A DNA stretch of 64,000 nt from Alphaproteobacteria bacterium (GCA_016870095.1 VGCI01000001.1:186001-250000), one strand, 5' to 3'; numbered from the stretch's first letter, positions 47,785 through 57,693 are shown. Notes: generated from the sequence alone by a model not told the origin. Program-made: numbers and translations.

Positions 47785-49590
47785 ATGTTTGGCAATTTCA
47801 TAAGATCAATCACACTTACTATATTAGTATCATTTGCAATATTTTCTTCTTATGCCGCAGAAAGTAGCACGCAATCTAATAAATCAAAGGTAAATTCTGC
47901 AATACAACAAATGACCGATGCTTCTCAGCTTTATATTCATGCTTGCAACTTGGCACAGTTAGATAGTCCCTCAAAAGAAAAGGCAAAGCAGGCTTTTTTA
48001 AAAGTAATAGAGATAACGCGTGCAGCGCTAGTGGATATGCCCGTTAATACTTCTGACGTTTACAAAACATGCGTCCAATTACAAGCCATAAGCCAAAGAC
48101 AACTGGGTTCATTACGCTACAATATAGCTATGCAAGGACTCGGAGATCCTAAAAAAGTATCAGAGTCTTTCCTAAACTTAGTGCGAGCAGCAATCCAACA
48201 TTTGGAAGAAAGCTACAATTTATATTTTAGTATTAAAGATCAACAGAATGTTGTTATTACAAGTCAATCATTAGTTCCTGCCCTTGAAGCTTTCGCAACT
48301 TTATGCGCTTTTCGTGCTGAAATAGAGACAAAGCCGAGTGTGAGCGTCGCTTTATATGAAGAGTGTATTGCTTCAAAAGAACGGAGTTGTTCTCTTCATT
48401 CTGGACAATTAGAAAACGTAAGCTTGTCCCATTATCAAGCTTTAGCAGTACATAAAATGTTGAATTTATACAATGTGATAGGAGGCATATTTGATGATCT
48501 TTGCAGCCGCCTTAAACAAAAAGATCATTCTGTGCCCGCTAATTATTCATTCAAAATGTGTTCATCAGATACCTCTAACTTGGTAAAATTTTGGGAAAAA
48601 AGAATCGTAGGTGGTAAAGTTAATTGCACCATTTTTCCGCCACAACTAAGTGTTAAGCAAACTCAGAGAACCGGTAGGAAACAAAATACTGCCGCCGGTG
48701 TCGTTGATGTTACTTCTCCTTTTTTTGATTTACTCAAAGCATTACCACCCGTTTTGGATGCAGAGGATTTTTTAGACCGGATTCGGACCTTTCAATGTGG
48801 AATTTTATGGGGCGTGTATCAAGAAGACCTTAACAATGATATTTCACGAAAAGTTGCCAGTGCGGCCTATAAAAAATATGTTTATCAAGGTGAATTTGCA
48901 AATGATCTTCCGATGGAAGAGGCTTTTATTTTTGCTCACTTAGAGGATCTCATTGGCAATCCACACCCGTTAAATAATTTCTATAAAGAATTACATGCTA
49001 AACGCAAACAAGCCAGGCATCAAAAAATGGTGGAGGCTATCAAAGCAAATTTGCTAGCCAGACAGATTGAGAACGAAAGGCAGGCTGCAATTGCTGAAGA
49101 AAGATTACAGTCAGAGAGTCGCCCTAGAACCGTACCTTTTTCTACAATCTCATCTCCATCCTATGAATACTCACCATCTGAACTTCCTAAACCAGAAATC
49201 TTGGCCCCTAAAGTTAAGGAAAAAAGGCGAGGTGTTGCCTCAGTGCCAGATAGTCAAGAAATTAAGTCTGGAACGAAAGAGGAATCTATTTCATCAAAAG
49301 AAGCAACTCTGGTTAGGCTTTCTGGAATAGAATTTGAAATTTATCAGAAAATAAATGCAAATGGAAAAATTACCATAAAAGAAGTGATTGTAATTTTGAC
49401 TGCGTTCAATTGTAGGATTGAGGACGGCGCCAAGCATAAAAAAGCGACAGCTCAAAATGGAAAAGTATGGACTATCCCTGACCATTCCCAACGAGATGGC
49501 CCTATAGATCCGGCCTATCGCCGATCCTTAAGAAATTTCCTTCATATTACTTTGGAAATTGACCCTGAAGATGTGGTTTTAAAGACCTAA
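47785..49590 (+). CDS. secreted protein with C-terminal HicA-like domain
   Basis: 601 residues. Signal peptide (MFGNFIRSITLTILVSFAIFSSYAA), then a long mostly helical region with several cysteines (about 30-400), a charged coiled stretch (about 405-435), a Pro/Lys/Ser-rich linker (435-505) and a compact C-terminal domain (about 529-588). That domain reads KITIKEVIVILTAFNCRI, then GAKHKKAT, NGKVWTIPDHS and IDPAYRRSLRNFL. This order is that of the HicA/YcfA dsRNA-binding fold (GSHxxF, NG-x-x-TIPxH, P-x-x-x-R). It is a family-level inference without a search. Normal HicA is about 60-80 residues, cytoplasmic and next to hicB; neither holds here. Confidence 0.82.
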   Translation: MFGNFIRSITLTILVSFAIFSSYAAESSTQSNKSKVNSAIQQMTDASQLYIHACNLAQLDSPSKEKAKQAFLKVIEITRAALVDMPVNTSDVYKTCVQLQAISQRQLGSLRYNIAMQGLGDPKKVSESFLNLVRAAIQHLEESYNLYFSIKDQQNVVITSQSLVPALEAFATLCAFRAEIETKPSVSVALYEECIASKERSCSLHSGQLENVSLSHYQALAVHKMLNLYNVIGGIFDDLCSRLKQKDHSVPANYSFKMCSSDTSNLVKFWEKRIVGGKVNCTIFPPQLSVKQTQRTGRKQNTAAGVVDVTSPFFDLLKALPPVLDAEDFLDRIRTFQCGILWGVYQEDLNNDISRKVASAAYKKYVYQGEFANDLPMEEAFIFAHLEDLIGNPHPLNNFYKELHAKRKQARHQKMVEAIKANLLARQIENERQAAIAEERLQSESRPRTVPFSTISSPSYEYSPSELPKPEILAPKVKEKRRGVASVPDSQEIKSGTKEESISSKEATLVRLSGIEFEIYQKINANGKITIKEVIVILTAFNCRIEDGAKHKKATAQNGKVWTIPDHSQRDGPIDPAYRRSLRNFLHITLEIDPEDVVLKT

Positions 49591-49707
49591 AATTAGGAGT
49601 AAGGCGGGGGGTACACAAAAAGTTGTAATGCTCTTTCCCATAAAAGGATTTTCTTCAAATTCCTCCCAATTCTTGCCTTTAGGACAGCAAAAGTCTATAA
49701 CAGCCCT

Positions 49708-49950
49708 ATGGACCTATTGAAAAAACTACAATACCAAAGTTGGCATAGAGGCACGCGGGAAAATGATCTTCTCTTGGGGCCTTTTGCAGACGCCATTTTA
49801 CCGACATTTACCGCATCAGATCTTAACGCCTATCAGAAGATGTTAGAACATGATGATGCGGACATTTTTGCTTGGATTACAGGTCAAAATTCCATTCCCA
49901 AAACGGAGCCTATGATATTACGGATTCGGGATTATCATCAATGTCGTTAA
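49708..49950 (+). CDS. sdhE: succinate dehydrogenase assembly factor SdhE
   Basis: 80 residues: KLQYQSWHRGTRENDLLLGPFA contains the conserved RGTRE flavinylation motif, and AYQKMLEHDDADIFAWI follows. It attaches FAD to SdhA. In alphaproteobacteria it usually lies directly before mfd, as here; the mfd start overlaps its stop. Confidence 0.95.
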   Translation: MDLLKKLQYQSWHRGTRENDLLLGPFADAILPTFTASDLNAYQKMLEHDDADIFAWITGQNSIPKTEPMILRIRDYHQCR

Positions 49951-52900
49951 CCCAAATTTATGCGCGTGTTCCTGATGGAGCCGAAGCGCCTCTTTTTCAC
50001 CGCCTATTGAGCCCAGGAACTGTCCTATACGTTTGTGCAACAGAAGCAAAAGCGCAAAGGTTAAGGGATCAGTTAGCAATTATCGCTTCTCCAAATCGAC
50101 TTCTTTATTTTCCAGCTTGGGATTGTTTGCCCTTTGATCGAGTCTCTTCGGGGCTTGATGTTATGACTACCCGTATTGATGTCCTCACAACACTCCTCGA
50201 AAAGGAACAAAACTATTGTTTGGTCACGTCTGTTGCGGCGCTTTTGCAACGCTTGCCACCTCGAAGCGCTCTAGAAGGCCAATCTTTTCAAATTCAATCC
50301 GGTCAATCGACCAAACGAGATGAATTACTTCGTTTTTTAAATCAGATGGGTTATGTTCGATCTGAAACCGTTCGAGAATCCGGAGAGTATGCCGTTCGCG
50401 GTGGTATCGTTGATTTCTTTCCCACCGGTGTTGCGGATCCTGTGCGTGTGGATTTCTTTGGTGATGAAGTGGATCACTTACGAAGTTTTGATGCGATGGC
50501 TCAGACATCCCTCAAATCTTTAGATAAAGTGGTGTTGAAACCTGTCAGCGAACTCACTCTCACAGCTGAGGGTATTAGCCATTTTCGAATACGGTATCGC
50601 GAATTATTCGGAGCCGCTAGCGACCCCCTATATGAAGCTATATCAGCTGGACGTAAATATGGGGGAATGGAACATTGGCTCCCCCTTTTCTTTCCCCAAT
50701 GTGAGACTTTGCTTGATTATTTAACTGGCGCATCCATTTTTATAGAAGAAGGGAGCGAAGGCGCAACAATTTCACATCTTCAAACCATTAATGACTATTA
50801 TCAAGCTCGTCTAATGCCGATTCCAGGTGAACACAGCTTACCGTATCGACCTTTACCCCCAGAATTATTGTATTGGACTGCTCAGGATTGGGAAAACTTC
50901 TTACAAACTAAAGCTTGGTCAAAAGTAACGCCATTTCAAGTGGAGAAAGCTCCTCAAGGTATTCCCGTAGAAGATTTTGAAGGCAAGGCTCTTCATGATT
51001 TGGGTTTATCGCAAAATATGCCAAGAAGTAAAGCATTTGAAATAGTGGCTCAAAAACTAAGAGAGGCAAGAGATGACAAAAAGCTTGTCATCTTGGCAAG
51101 CTTTACGGAAGGGGCAAGAGATCGTCTCCTGACAATTTTACAAGAGCATGAGATCCATAATGTGCAAGTGCAGGATTTCTGGCCAACAAAGATACCTCTT
51201 GATAATTTGAGTCAGAGTATTGCTCTTGTCTATCCCTTAGAGCGTGGATTTGAATTGCCGAATTTATTGGTGTTAAGCGAGCAAGACCTTCTAGGGGATC
51301 GAGTCGCCAGAGCAACATCTAAGCGCCGAAAAGCAGATCAATTTTTTCTGGAAGCAGCCCAATTGGCACCGGATAATTTGGTTGTCCACCGTGATCATGG
51401 GATTGGTCGTTATGAAGGATTAAAAACTATCGTGGTGGGTGGCGCTGCCCATGATTGTTTGTGCTTAATTTATGAGGGGGGCGATAAACTCTTCTTGCCT
51501 GTTGAAAACATTGAAATGATCACGCGGTATGGTGGGGAAGGGGCTGCGGCTCACTTAGATCGCTTGGGGAGTTCAGCGTGGCAAATGCGAAAAGCGAAAG
51601 TTAAGAAGCGCATCCGAGAAGTGGCAGACTATTTAATTAAAATTGCTGCGGAAAGAGCGCTTCACTCTGGGCAAATATTGGAAAAGCATCCCACTCAGTA
51701 TGAAGAGTTTTGTTCGCGTTTTCCTTATGTGGAAACAGAAGATCAACAAAGAGCAATTGAGGAAGTCTTATCGGATATGTCTTCCGGAAAACCCATGGAT
51801 CGGTTGGTTTGTGGAGATGTTGGATTTGGGAAAACAGAAGTTGCATTACGGGCAGCTTTTGTGGCCGTATCTCAAGGCAAACAAGTTGCCATTATTGTAC
51901 CCACAACATTGTTATGTCGTCAGCACTATCGGACATTTCGAGATCGCTTCCAAGGATTCCCCTATCGAGTAGAACAAATTTCTCGATTGGTGAAAACAAG
52001 CCACGCTACAAAAGTTCGTCAAGAGATTGCGCAAGGCAAAGTTCCGATTATAATCGCAACCCATGGTTTATTATCTGACAAAACAATTTTTGCTGATCTG
52101 GGGTTATTGATTATTGATGAAGAACATCACTTTGGGGTCAAGCAGAAAGAAAAGCTAAAGAAATTGTGTGCAGATGTTCATGTATTGACCCTGACAGCGA
52201 CACCCATTCCTCGCACACTTCAATTAGCGCTAAGTGGGGTGAGAGAAATGAGTCTCATCACAACGCCACCGATTGATCGCTTAGCGGTACGCACCTTTGT
52301 CATGCCTTTTGATCACGTTGTGATACGCGAAGCTATTTTGCGTGAATATTATCGAGGAGGTCAAATATTTTGCGTCAGCCCTCGGTTGGATGATCTAGCA
52401 AAACTTGAAACACAATTGAGAGAACTAACGCCAGAAATACGCATTATTACTGCACATGGTCAGATGAGTGCTACTCGATTAGAAGAAGTCATGAATGCAT
52501 TTTATGATCGAGATTATGATTTACTTCTCTCAACCAATATTGTGGAATCAGGTATTGATATTGCTACAGCGAACACTCTTATTATTCATCGAGCAGATTT
52601 GTTTGGTTTGGCGCAATTGTACCAACTCAGAGGTCGCGTAGGGCGCGGAAAAACCCAGGGATATGCTTATTTAACTTTGCCAGAAGGTAAGATTCTAACT
52701 ACCAATGCAACCAAGCGCTTAGAAGTTATGCAAACACTCGATAATTTAGGCGCAGGATTTTCTTTGGCTAGTTATGACATGGATATTCGGGGTACAGGTA
52801 ATATCGTGGGGGAAGAGCAATCTGGCCATATGCGTGAAGTGGGCGTCGAGCTTTATCAGCATTTACTTCAAGAAGCTATCTTAATGGTGAGGGCAGAGCA

Positions 52901-53393
52901 AGAGTTGGGAACTACCCCTGACTTTGAATGGGCTCCCCAAATCAATTTAGGGGCGTCCGTTTTAATTCCAGAAACCTATGTAGCAGATTTAAGTTTACGG
53001 CTGGGTCTTTATCGTCGGATTGCTGCGTTAGAAAATCGTGATCAAATTGATATATTTGCATCTGAGATGATCGATCGGTTTGGTTCCTTACCTTCCGAAG
53101 TATCAAATCTATTTGAACTCATTGAAATTAAGGGTTTTTGTAGACAAGCTAATATTGAAAAACTTGACATAGGTCCCAAAGGGGCACTCATGACCTTTCG
53201 CAATAATAAATTTAGAAATATTCAAGGCTTGCTTGATTTTATTCAATGTCAGAAAGGGACAGCTAAAATACGTCCCGATCATAAGCTTGTAATAATTCGA
53301 CCTTGGGATTCTCTGGAGGCGCGGATGAAAGGTGCTAAACAAATATGTTCATTTTTATCAAAGCTAGAGTCTACTGTTCCTTCGCATCCTTGA
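49941..53393 (+). CDS. mfd: transcription-repair coupling factor
   Basis: 1150 residues. N-terminal UvrB-like domain, then the CarD-like RNAP interaction domain (VVHRDHGIGRYEGLK), and the helicase motifs GDVGFGKTEVALRAAF, DEEHHFG, TATPIPRTL, and the RecG-like TRCF part. It removes stalled RNA polymerase and recruits UvrA. I start at the ATG at 49941 (MSLTQIYARVP), overlapping sdhE by 10 bp; an in-frame TTG at 49872 is inside sdhE and has no support. Confidence 0.96.
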   Translation: MSLTQIYARVPDGAEAPLFHRLLSPGTVLYVCATEAKAQRLRDQLAIIASPNRLLYFPAWDCLPFDRVSSGLDVMTTRIDVLTTLLEKEQNYCLVTSVAALLQRLPPRSALEGQSFQIQSGQSTKRDELLRFLNQMGYVRSETVRESGEYAVRGGIVDFFPTGVADPVRVDFFGDEVDHLRSFDAMAQTSLKSLDKVVLKPVSELTLTAEGISHFRIRYRELFGAASDPLYEAISAGRKYGGMEHWLPLFFPQCETLLDYLTGASIFIEEGSEGATISHLQTINDYYQARLMPIPGEHSLPYRPLPPELLYWTAQDWENFLQTKAWSKVTPFQVEKAPQGIPVEDFEGKALHDLGLSQNMPRSKAFEIVAQKLREARDDKKLVILASFTEGARDRLLTILQEHEIHNVQVQDFWPTKIPLDNLSQSIALVYPLERGFELPNLLVLSEQDLLGDRVARATSKRRKADQFFLEAAQLAPDNLVVHRDHGIGRYEGLKTIVVGGAAHDCLCLIYEGGDKLFLPVENIEMITRYGGEGAAAHLDRLGSSAWQMRKAKVKKRIREVADYLIKIAAERALHSGQILEKHPTQYEEFCSRFPYVETEDQQRAIEEVLSDMSSGKPMDRLVCGDVGFGKTEVALRAAFVAVSQGKQVAIIVPTTLLCRQHYRTFRDRFQGFPYRVEQISRLVKTSHATKVRQEIAQGKVPIIIATHGLLSDKTIFADLGLLIIDEEHHFGVKQKEKLKKLCADVHVLTLTATPIPRTLQLALSGVREMSLITTPPIDRLAVRTFVMPFDHVVIREAILREYYRGGQIFCVSPRLDDLAKLETQLRELTPEIRIITAHGQMSATRLEEVMNAFYDRDYDLLLSTNIVESGIDIATANTLIIHRADLFGLAQLYQLRGRVGRGKTQGYAYLTLPEGKILTTNATKRLEVMQTLDNLGAGFSLASYDMDIRGTGNIVGEEQSGHMREVGVELYQHLLQEAILMVRAEQELGTTPDFEWAPQINLGASVLIPETYVADLSLRLGLYRRIAALENRDQIDIFASEMIDRFGSLPSEVSNLFELIEIKGFCRQANIEKLDIGPKGALMTFRNNKFRNIQGLLDFIQCQKGTAKIRPDHKLVIIRPWDSLEARMKGAKQICSFLSKLESTVPSHP

Positions 53394-55119
53394 TGGATAA
53401 ATCTTCAGTGATCATCTCTTCAGGTTCACGAATGGGGGGGCGCTTCTTTAAATACTCTGTAATTTTTAAGGATGTGGGTGCGGGCGCCTCTGGGGGATTT
53501 TCCGGCAAGTAAAAAGGGCTACTGGTCGGAAATGAACCATAGGGTCGTGGCTTAATGGGTGTTGGTACATCTGCCTTGGCCATTTTTACCCTTGGTTCTC
53601 TCAAATCAAAATTTCCACTTGTTCTCACTAATTTTTTAATGAATTCTTCCGCTTCTTGAGGTGTGCGAGCAGTTGTTGGTGGGGCTAAAACCTCTGGAAG
53701 ATCACGTTGTACATAAGCTGCCGGTTGGAGAGCATCTGGTTTTGTTGTCAAAGATTTTGTGATAACGGGCAATCCTTTGCGGTTTTTTAAAGCGGCTCTG
53801 GGGGGGATTGAGGGACCCCCTATGGCAGAGGGGCGTGATGGAGTTGACGGATTACCACCGGCAATAGCCCTAGCAGGTCGGGTTGTTGGCATTGCTCTGG
53901 GTTGAGTCAGGGGAGCCGCAAGACCTCTTGGTAGACTGTTGGGTCTAGGGGCCAATTGGGGTGCAAATGGTGCAGTCATCGGACGGGGAACCGCTTGCGG
54001 CATAGCTTGAGGAAAGCGTTGAGGTATAGGTTGTGGCATAAATTGTTGTGGCGGCTGCGGGACCTGTGAAGGAAAGCGTTGGGGTATAGGTTGTGGCATA
54101 AATTGTTGTGACGGCTGCGGGACCTGTGAAGGAAAGCGTTGGGGTATAGGTTGTGGCATAAATTGTTGTGTTGGCTGCGGGACCTGTGAAGGAAAGCGTT
54201 GGGGCATAGGTTGTGGCATAAATTGTTGTACCGGCTGCGGAAGCTGCGGAGGAAAGCGTTGAGGTATAGGTTGTGGCATAAATTGTTGTGTCGGCTGCGG
54301 GACCTGTGGCGAAACACTTTGGGGTATGGTTTGGGCTATCGGCTGGGGTATAGGTTGTGGCATAAATTGTTGTACCGGCTGTGGGACCTGTGGCGAAACA
54401 CTTTGGGGTATGGTTTGGGCTATCGGCTGGGGTATAGGTTGTGGCATAAAAGGTTGCACGGGTTGCGGCGGAAACCTTTGGGGCGTGTTTTGAGGCAATA
54501 TCTCAGGGGATAGTTGCGGCAAGATTTGGGGTGATGGTAGAAGTAGAGGCTCAGGAATAAGTTCCGAACTCGGTTCTGACCTTGGTTCTAAACTCGGCTC
54601 TGGGCTCGGTTCTGGATTTGTTGTTGGATTAGGATCAAGTGTTGGAGTCTTGCCCTCCAGTATCCTATCTTCTGGTAATATTTTAGGGGGACCATCCCCT
54701 ATTTCAGGAGAAAGTTGAGGCTTTGAGATTTCTTCAGGTTTAACCTTTATCTTTGGCACCAGAGTTTCTTGCTTTTGCTCCGGATTCAATTTATCCGTTG
54801 CGCAAGGTTGCCCACAAATGGGAGTTGAGCAGACGTGGCTCGCACATACGGGACGGGCGCATACAGATTTAGCAAATACGGGGTGAACAATCACACATTT
54901 GGTTTGATTTAATTTTTCATCTATTAAATTTGGCGGAATACCCAACTCATCTAATGTTTTGATGAGATCTGAGTGATGCATAGTTACGGAGTGGCTAGGA
55001 AAAGGCGCAACAGATGGAGCGGCTGAAAGAGTTGCCTCTTTCAGCAGAAAAATTATCAAACAGATCTGTAAAAGTATCTTACCGGTTCTGTTGATTCGTG
55101 TAGCTCTACCATGATCCAC
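53371..55119 (-). CDS. secreted proline/glutamine-rich repeat protein
   Basis: 582 residues. A signal segment (KILLQICLIIFLLKEATLSAA) precedes a small helical region (residues 45-70) and a Cys-rich segment with six cysteines (CVIVHPVFAKSVCARPVC and on to CGQPC). A long disordered Pro/Gln/Glu-rich part then carries seven QxFMPQP units: tandem 20-residue repeats (PQRFPSQVPQPxQQFMPQPI) and two longer 28-residue variants. The C-terminal 150 residues are charged and Pro-rich. GTG start at 55119. It lies 27 bp after the gene at 55147 and overlaps mfd by 23 bp convergently. No known domain. Confidence 0.75.
   Translation of the reverse strand: MDHGRATRINRTGKILLQICLIIFLLKEATLSAAPSVAPFPSHSVTMHHSDLIKTLDELGIPPNLIDEKLNQTKCVIVHPVFAKSVCARPVCASHVCSTPICGQPCATDKLNPEQKQETLVPKIKVKPEEISKPQLSPEIGDGPPKILPEDRILEGKTPTLDPNPTTNPEPSPEPSLEPRSEPSSELIPEPLLLPSPQILPQLSPEILPQNTPQRFPPQPVQPFMPQPIPQPIAQTIPQSVSPQVPQPVQQFMPQPIPQPIAQTIPQSVSPQVPQPTQQFMPQPIPQRFPPQLPQPVQQFMPQPMPQRFPSQVPQPTQQFMPQPIPQRFPSQVPQPSQQFMPQPIPQRFPSQVPQPPQQFMPQPIPQRFPQAMPQAVPRPMTAPFAPQLAPRPNSLPRGLAAPLTQPRAMPTTRPARAIAGGNPSTPSRPSAIGGPSIPPRAALKNRKGLPVITKSLTTKPDALQPAAYVQRDLPEVLAPPTTARTPQEAEEFIKKLVRTSGNFDLREPRVKMAKADVPTPIKPRPYGSFPTSSPFYLPENPPEAPAPTSLKITEYLKKRPPIREPEEMITEDLSIKDAKEQ
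54000..54480 (-). repeat. 60-bp and 84-bp in-frame tandem repeats
   Basis: Five nearly identical 60-bp copies are followed by two 84-bp copies that add a 24-bp segment. Each encodes one QFMPQP-containing unit of the proline-rich protein. Both unit lengths are multiples of three. No spacers are present, so it is not a CRISPR array. Confidence 0.93.
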
Positions 55120-55146
55120 ATTGTTTATCCAACTGTAAAATTAGCC

Positions 55147-56088
55147 TTACTCAGTTGCCGTTGGTTCAATAAATTGATTGGCATTCGTCTCTTGGGGAGC
55201 ATTTCTTTGATCAAGGTTTGTTTGCGCCCGATTGACTTTTCCTTGAGCAGGTACGGCAGGAGCTCCTTTCTTGGTTGGATCGCTTTTAACTGGATTTGGA
55301 CGATTCGTTGTACCAAGAACATCGGGAGGTGTGACGGTTGGCCAATTCTTCCGAGCCGTTGAGCCTGTAGCGGATGGTGGAGGGGGAGGCGGCGGGGGAG
55401 TTGTTGCCGTTGCTTCTGGAGTGCTGGTTGCAGGTTTCATATCTGAGGGTACATTTGCCGCCACTTTAGGGGCTGTTGGTCTCGTGCCACCTAACGTTTT
55501 GCTGGTTGACGGAGTCGCATTCAATGCTTTGACTTTATCTTTAACACCTGTTGTAACTTTATCTGTTGGCTTTACACTGGCATCATGTAGCCAACTGCCC
55601 ATATGTCTGAAATAAACTTTCCCATTAAGTTCTTTCCCCCATTCACCTTCTTTTTGATTCGGGGGTGTACTATTTGGGTTGGCTCTTAAAAAGATATGAG
55701 GTGTAACATTTTTGAGTTCTTCCTCAAGTCTCTCTTGTTCAGGAGTTCGTCCCTCTGGGTGCATCAACTTTTTTGGCGTTCCCGTTGTTGAAGCCGTGTG
55801 GTGTGTAGGATGATGAGGGGTAACTTCTTCGGGCTTAGTGGCGCTCATTTCCGCTGTTGCGCCCGTACCAGCATTTGGGTGCGTATTTATGCCCGTAGTG
55901 TTACCCGTACCTTGCATACAAGGCATCCCTGGTCCCGCGGGAAGCAAGACCCACCCTTGTACGCCGCCAGCGGGACAAGGGGGGCAATTTCCAGGAGCTT
56001 GGGGATGCTGAGCATGCATAGTTTGACCAGCATTTATGGAACTTAAACTTATAAGGGCAATACTTGCAAGCAAGGTTTTCTTTAACAT
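55147..56088 (-). CDS. secreted proline/alanine/threonine-rich protein
   Basis: 313 residues with signal peptide MLKKTLLASIALISLSSINA. A CPPCPAGG motif lies just after it, then a Pro/Thr/Gly-rich stretch, a more ordered segment around residues 135-165 (RLEEELKNVTPHIFLRANP, VYFRHMGSWLHDA), and a second Pro/Thr-rich stretch with an eight-proline run (TPPPPPPPPSA). AAGGAG precedes the ATG. Co-directional with the proline-rich protein downstream. No family recognised. Confidence 0.75.
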   Translation of the reverse strand: MLKKTLLASIALISLSSINAGQTMHAQHPQAPGNCPPCPAGGVQGWVLLPAGPGMPCMQGTGNTTGINTHPNAGTGATAEMSATKPEEVTPHHPTHHTASTTGTPKKLMHPEGRTPEQERLEEELKNVTPHIFLRANPNSTPPNQKEGEWGKELNGKVYFRHMGSWLHDASVKPTDKVTTGVKDKVKALNATPSTSKTLGGTRPTAPKVAANVPSDMKPATSTPEATATTPPPPPPPPSATGSTARKNWPTVTPPDVLGTTNRPNPVKSDPTKKGAPAVPAQGKVNRAQTNLDQRNAPQETNANQFIEPTATE

Positions 56089-56184
56089 CTCAAATAACTC
56101 CTTTAAAATTATTAGTTTGATGTTTTATTTTTACCAGATAAGTCATTAAATTTTTATTAAGGAGGGTGTTTTTTAGAAAAATAT

Positions 56185-56433
56185 TTAGTCATAAAATAAG
56201 AAAGTACTCGCCATCAATAATCGGGAAATCCAACGGTTAAACAGGAATTTAAAGAGTACATGCCGAGGTTCAAAACCAACTCCGTGGACAAAACCACCTG
56301 CAATACCCAGGAGGCCTAGAATTAAAATTCCTCGCCCCATACCTTGAATTTTATCTGCAAAAAGGGGGGCTGCAAATAAAAGGGTTATACTCAGACTTAT
56401 TGCCATAAATAAAGAAATGAGGCGGGAGATCAT
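56185..56433 (-). CDS. ybgE: cyd operon protein YbgE
   Basis: 82 residues with two hydrophobic helices and the HGVGF motif of the YbgE family, found downstream of cydAB(X). The ATG overlaps the cydX stop (ATGA), giving translational coupling. Its role in cytochrome bd is not established. Last gene of the cyd operon. Confidence 0.88.
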   Translation of the reverse strand: MISRLISLFMAISLSITLLFAAPLFADKIQGMGRGILILGLLGIAGGFVHGVGFEPRHVLFKFLFNRWISRLLMASTFLFYD

Positions 56434-56528
56434 GAGGGTTCATTCTCATCAAGTTCTAGCCACATAGCATTTAAAATTGCAAAACTACAGGCCAGTCCTA
56501 AACCCAATATCCAGCTAAAATACCACAT
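56430..56528 (-). CDS. cydX: cytochrome bd subunit CydX
   Basis: 32 residues encoded between cydB and ybgE: MWYFSWILGLGLACSFAIL, one membrane helix, then a short acidic tail ending ELDENEPS. This is the CydX pattern (start MWYFxWILG). CydX stabilises cytochrome bd. ATG at 56528, stop at 56430; it begins 13 bp after the cydB stop and its stop overlaps the ybgE start. Confidence 0.95.
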   Translation of the reverse strand: MWYFSWILGLGLACSFAILNAMWLELDENEPS

Positions 56529-56541
56529 TCCTTAAGCTCCC

Positions 56542-57693
56542 TTAATAACTTTGGGGGTTTGATACTATTTCATCGGCTGATACTTTACCTCGCATGACTC
56601 GGAAAACCCAAGCTGTGTATAAAAGGATCAGGGGTAAAAAAATAATTACTGAGATGAGCATTATAAATAAAGTCATATGACTAGAAGAAGCATCCCAAAT
56701 TGTTAAACTACTGTTCGGATGAGAGGAAGAGGGTAAAATAAACGGAAAAAGACTTAACCCCGCTGTGGAAATAATCCCCAGTTGGCTGAGCGCACTTGAA
56801 ATAAATGCTTTTCCAGGATATTTCATTAGGAGAAAAGCGGCTGTTAAAATTGTTGCTCCATACCCCAGCAGCGGCGCCGCTCTCATCCAGGGATAAAGTT
56901 TATAATTGGTAAGCCAAGCCATTGGGTCTTGAATCACGCTTTTTCCTAAAGGATTAGACGGACCATTAAAGGTTTCAATATCAACGATACGAAATCCGGG
57001 AACCCAACCATTTTTAATCCAAAACCATCCTAAAGTGAATAAAAATAAAGTTGCCACGGCTGCACATATACCAGCTGTTTTCGCACGATTGGCTATGGGC
57101 TCATGTGTTTTTAAAGTTAAATAAGTTGCGCCATGCATAGTAAAGAGACTTAAACTTAATAGACCACAAATGAGAGTAAAGGGCGAAAAGAAGTCCATAA
57201 GACTTCCCGTTGCGAAAGATCTTAATGATTCATCAAAATGAAAGGGAATGCCTTGTAATATATTCCCAAAGGCGATACCAAAAACGAGGGAGGGTACAAA
57301 GCCAGCGATAAACAGGCCAAAATCCCATATCGAGCGCCATACAGGGTGGAAAACTTTACTCCGAAATTTCATGCCAACAGGTCTAATAATAAGCGTTATA
57401 AGTGCTAAAAACAAAACCCCATAAAAACTTGAAAACGCAGTTGCATAAACAATTGGCCAGGCAGCAAAAATGGCTCCAGCTCCTAAAATAAACCATACCT
57501 GATTGCCTTCCCATACAGGGCCAATACTGTTTATAGCAATTCGACGTTGCGTGTCTGTTTTTGCTGCGAAGGGCAAAAGAATGGCGACACCCATGTCAAA
57601 GCCATCCATTATGGCAAAACCAATTAAGAGAGTTCCCAATAAAATCCACCAAATTACACGTAAAGTCTCGTAGTCGATTATTTCGTGAATCAT
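56542..57693 (-). CDS. cydB: cytochrome bd ubiquinol oxidase subunit II
   Basis: 383 residues with about eight hydrophobic helices and the family motifs [32 protein letters not shown] and the C-terminal segments. Pairs with CydA to reduce O2 with quinol electrons. It overlaps cydA by 4 bp (ATGA). Confidence 0.97.
   Translation of the reverse strand: MIHEIIDYETLRVIWWILLGTLLIGFAIMDGFDMGVAILLPFAAKTDTQRRIAINSIGPVWEGNQVWFILGAGAIFAAWPIVYATAFSSFYGVLFLALITLIIRPVGMKFRSKVFHPVWRSIWDFGLFIAGFVPSLVFGIAFGNILQGIPFHFDESLRSFATGSLMDFFSPFTLICGLLSLSLFTMHGATYLTLKTHEPIANRAKTAGICAAVATLFLFTLGWFWIKNGWVPGFRIVDIETFNGPSNPLGKSVIQDPMAWLTNYKLYPWMRAAPLLGYGATILTAAFLLMKYPGKAFISSALSQLGIISTAGLSLFPFILPSSSHPNSSLTIWDASSSHMTLFIMLISVIIFLPLILLYTAWVFRVMRGKVSADEIVSNPQSY

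Noticed and set aside
49941-49950. Frame fusion of sdhE and mfd
   Set aside because: The frames differ and the short overlap with separate stop and start is the usual bacterial arrangement.
54000-54480. Repeats that resemble a CRISPR array
   Set aside because: Copies are contiguous with no unique spacers, lie in one coding frame and encode proline-rich units; no cas genes nearby.
53976-54513. Open frames on other frames/strands across the proline repeats
   Set aside because: They arise because the repeat lacks stops in several frames; no ribosome site or homology supports them.
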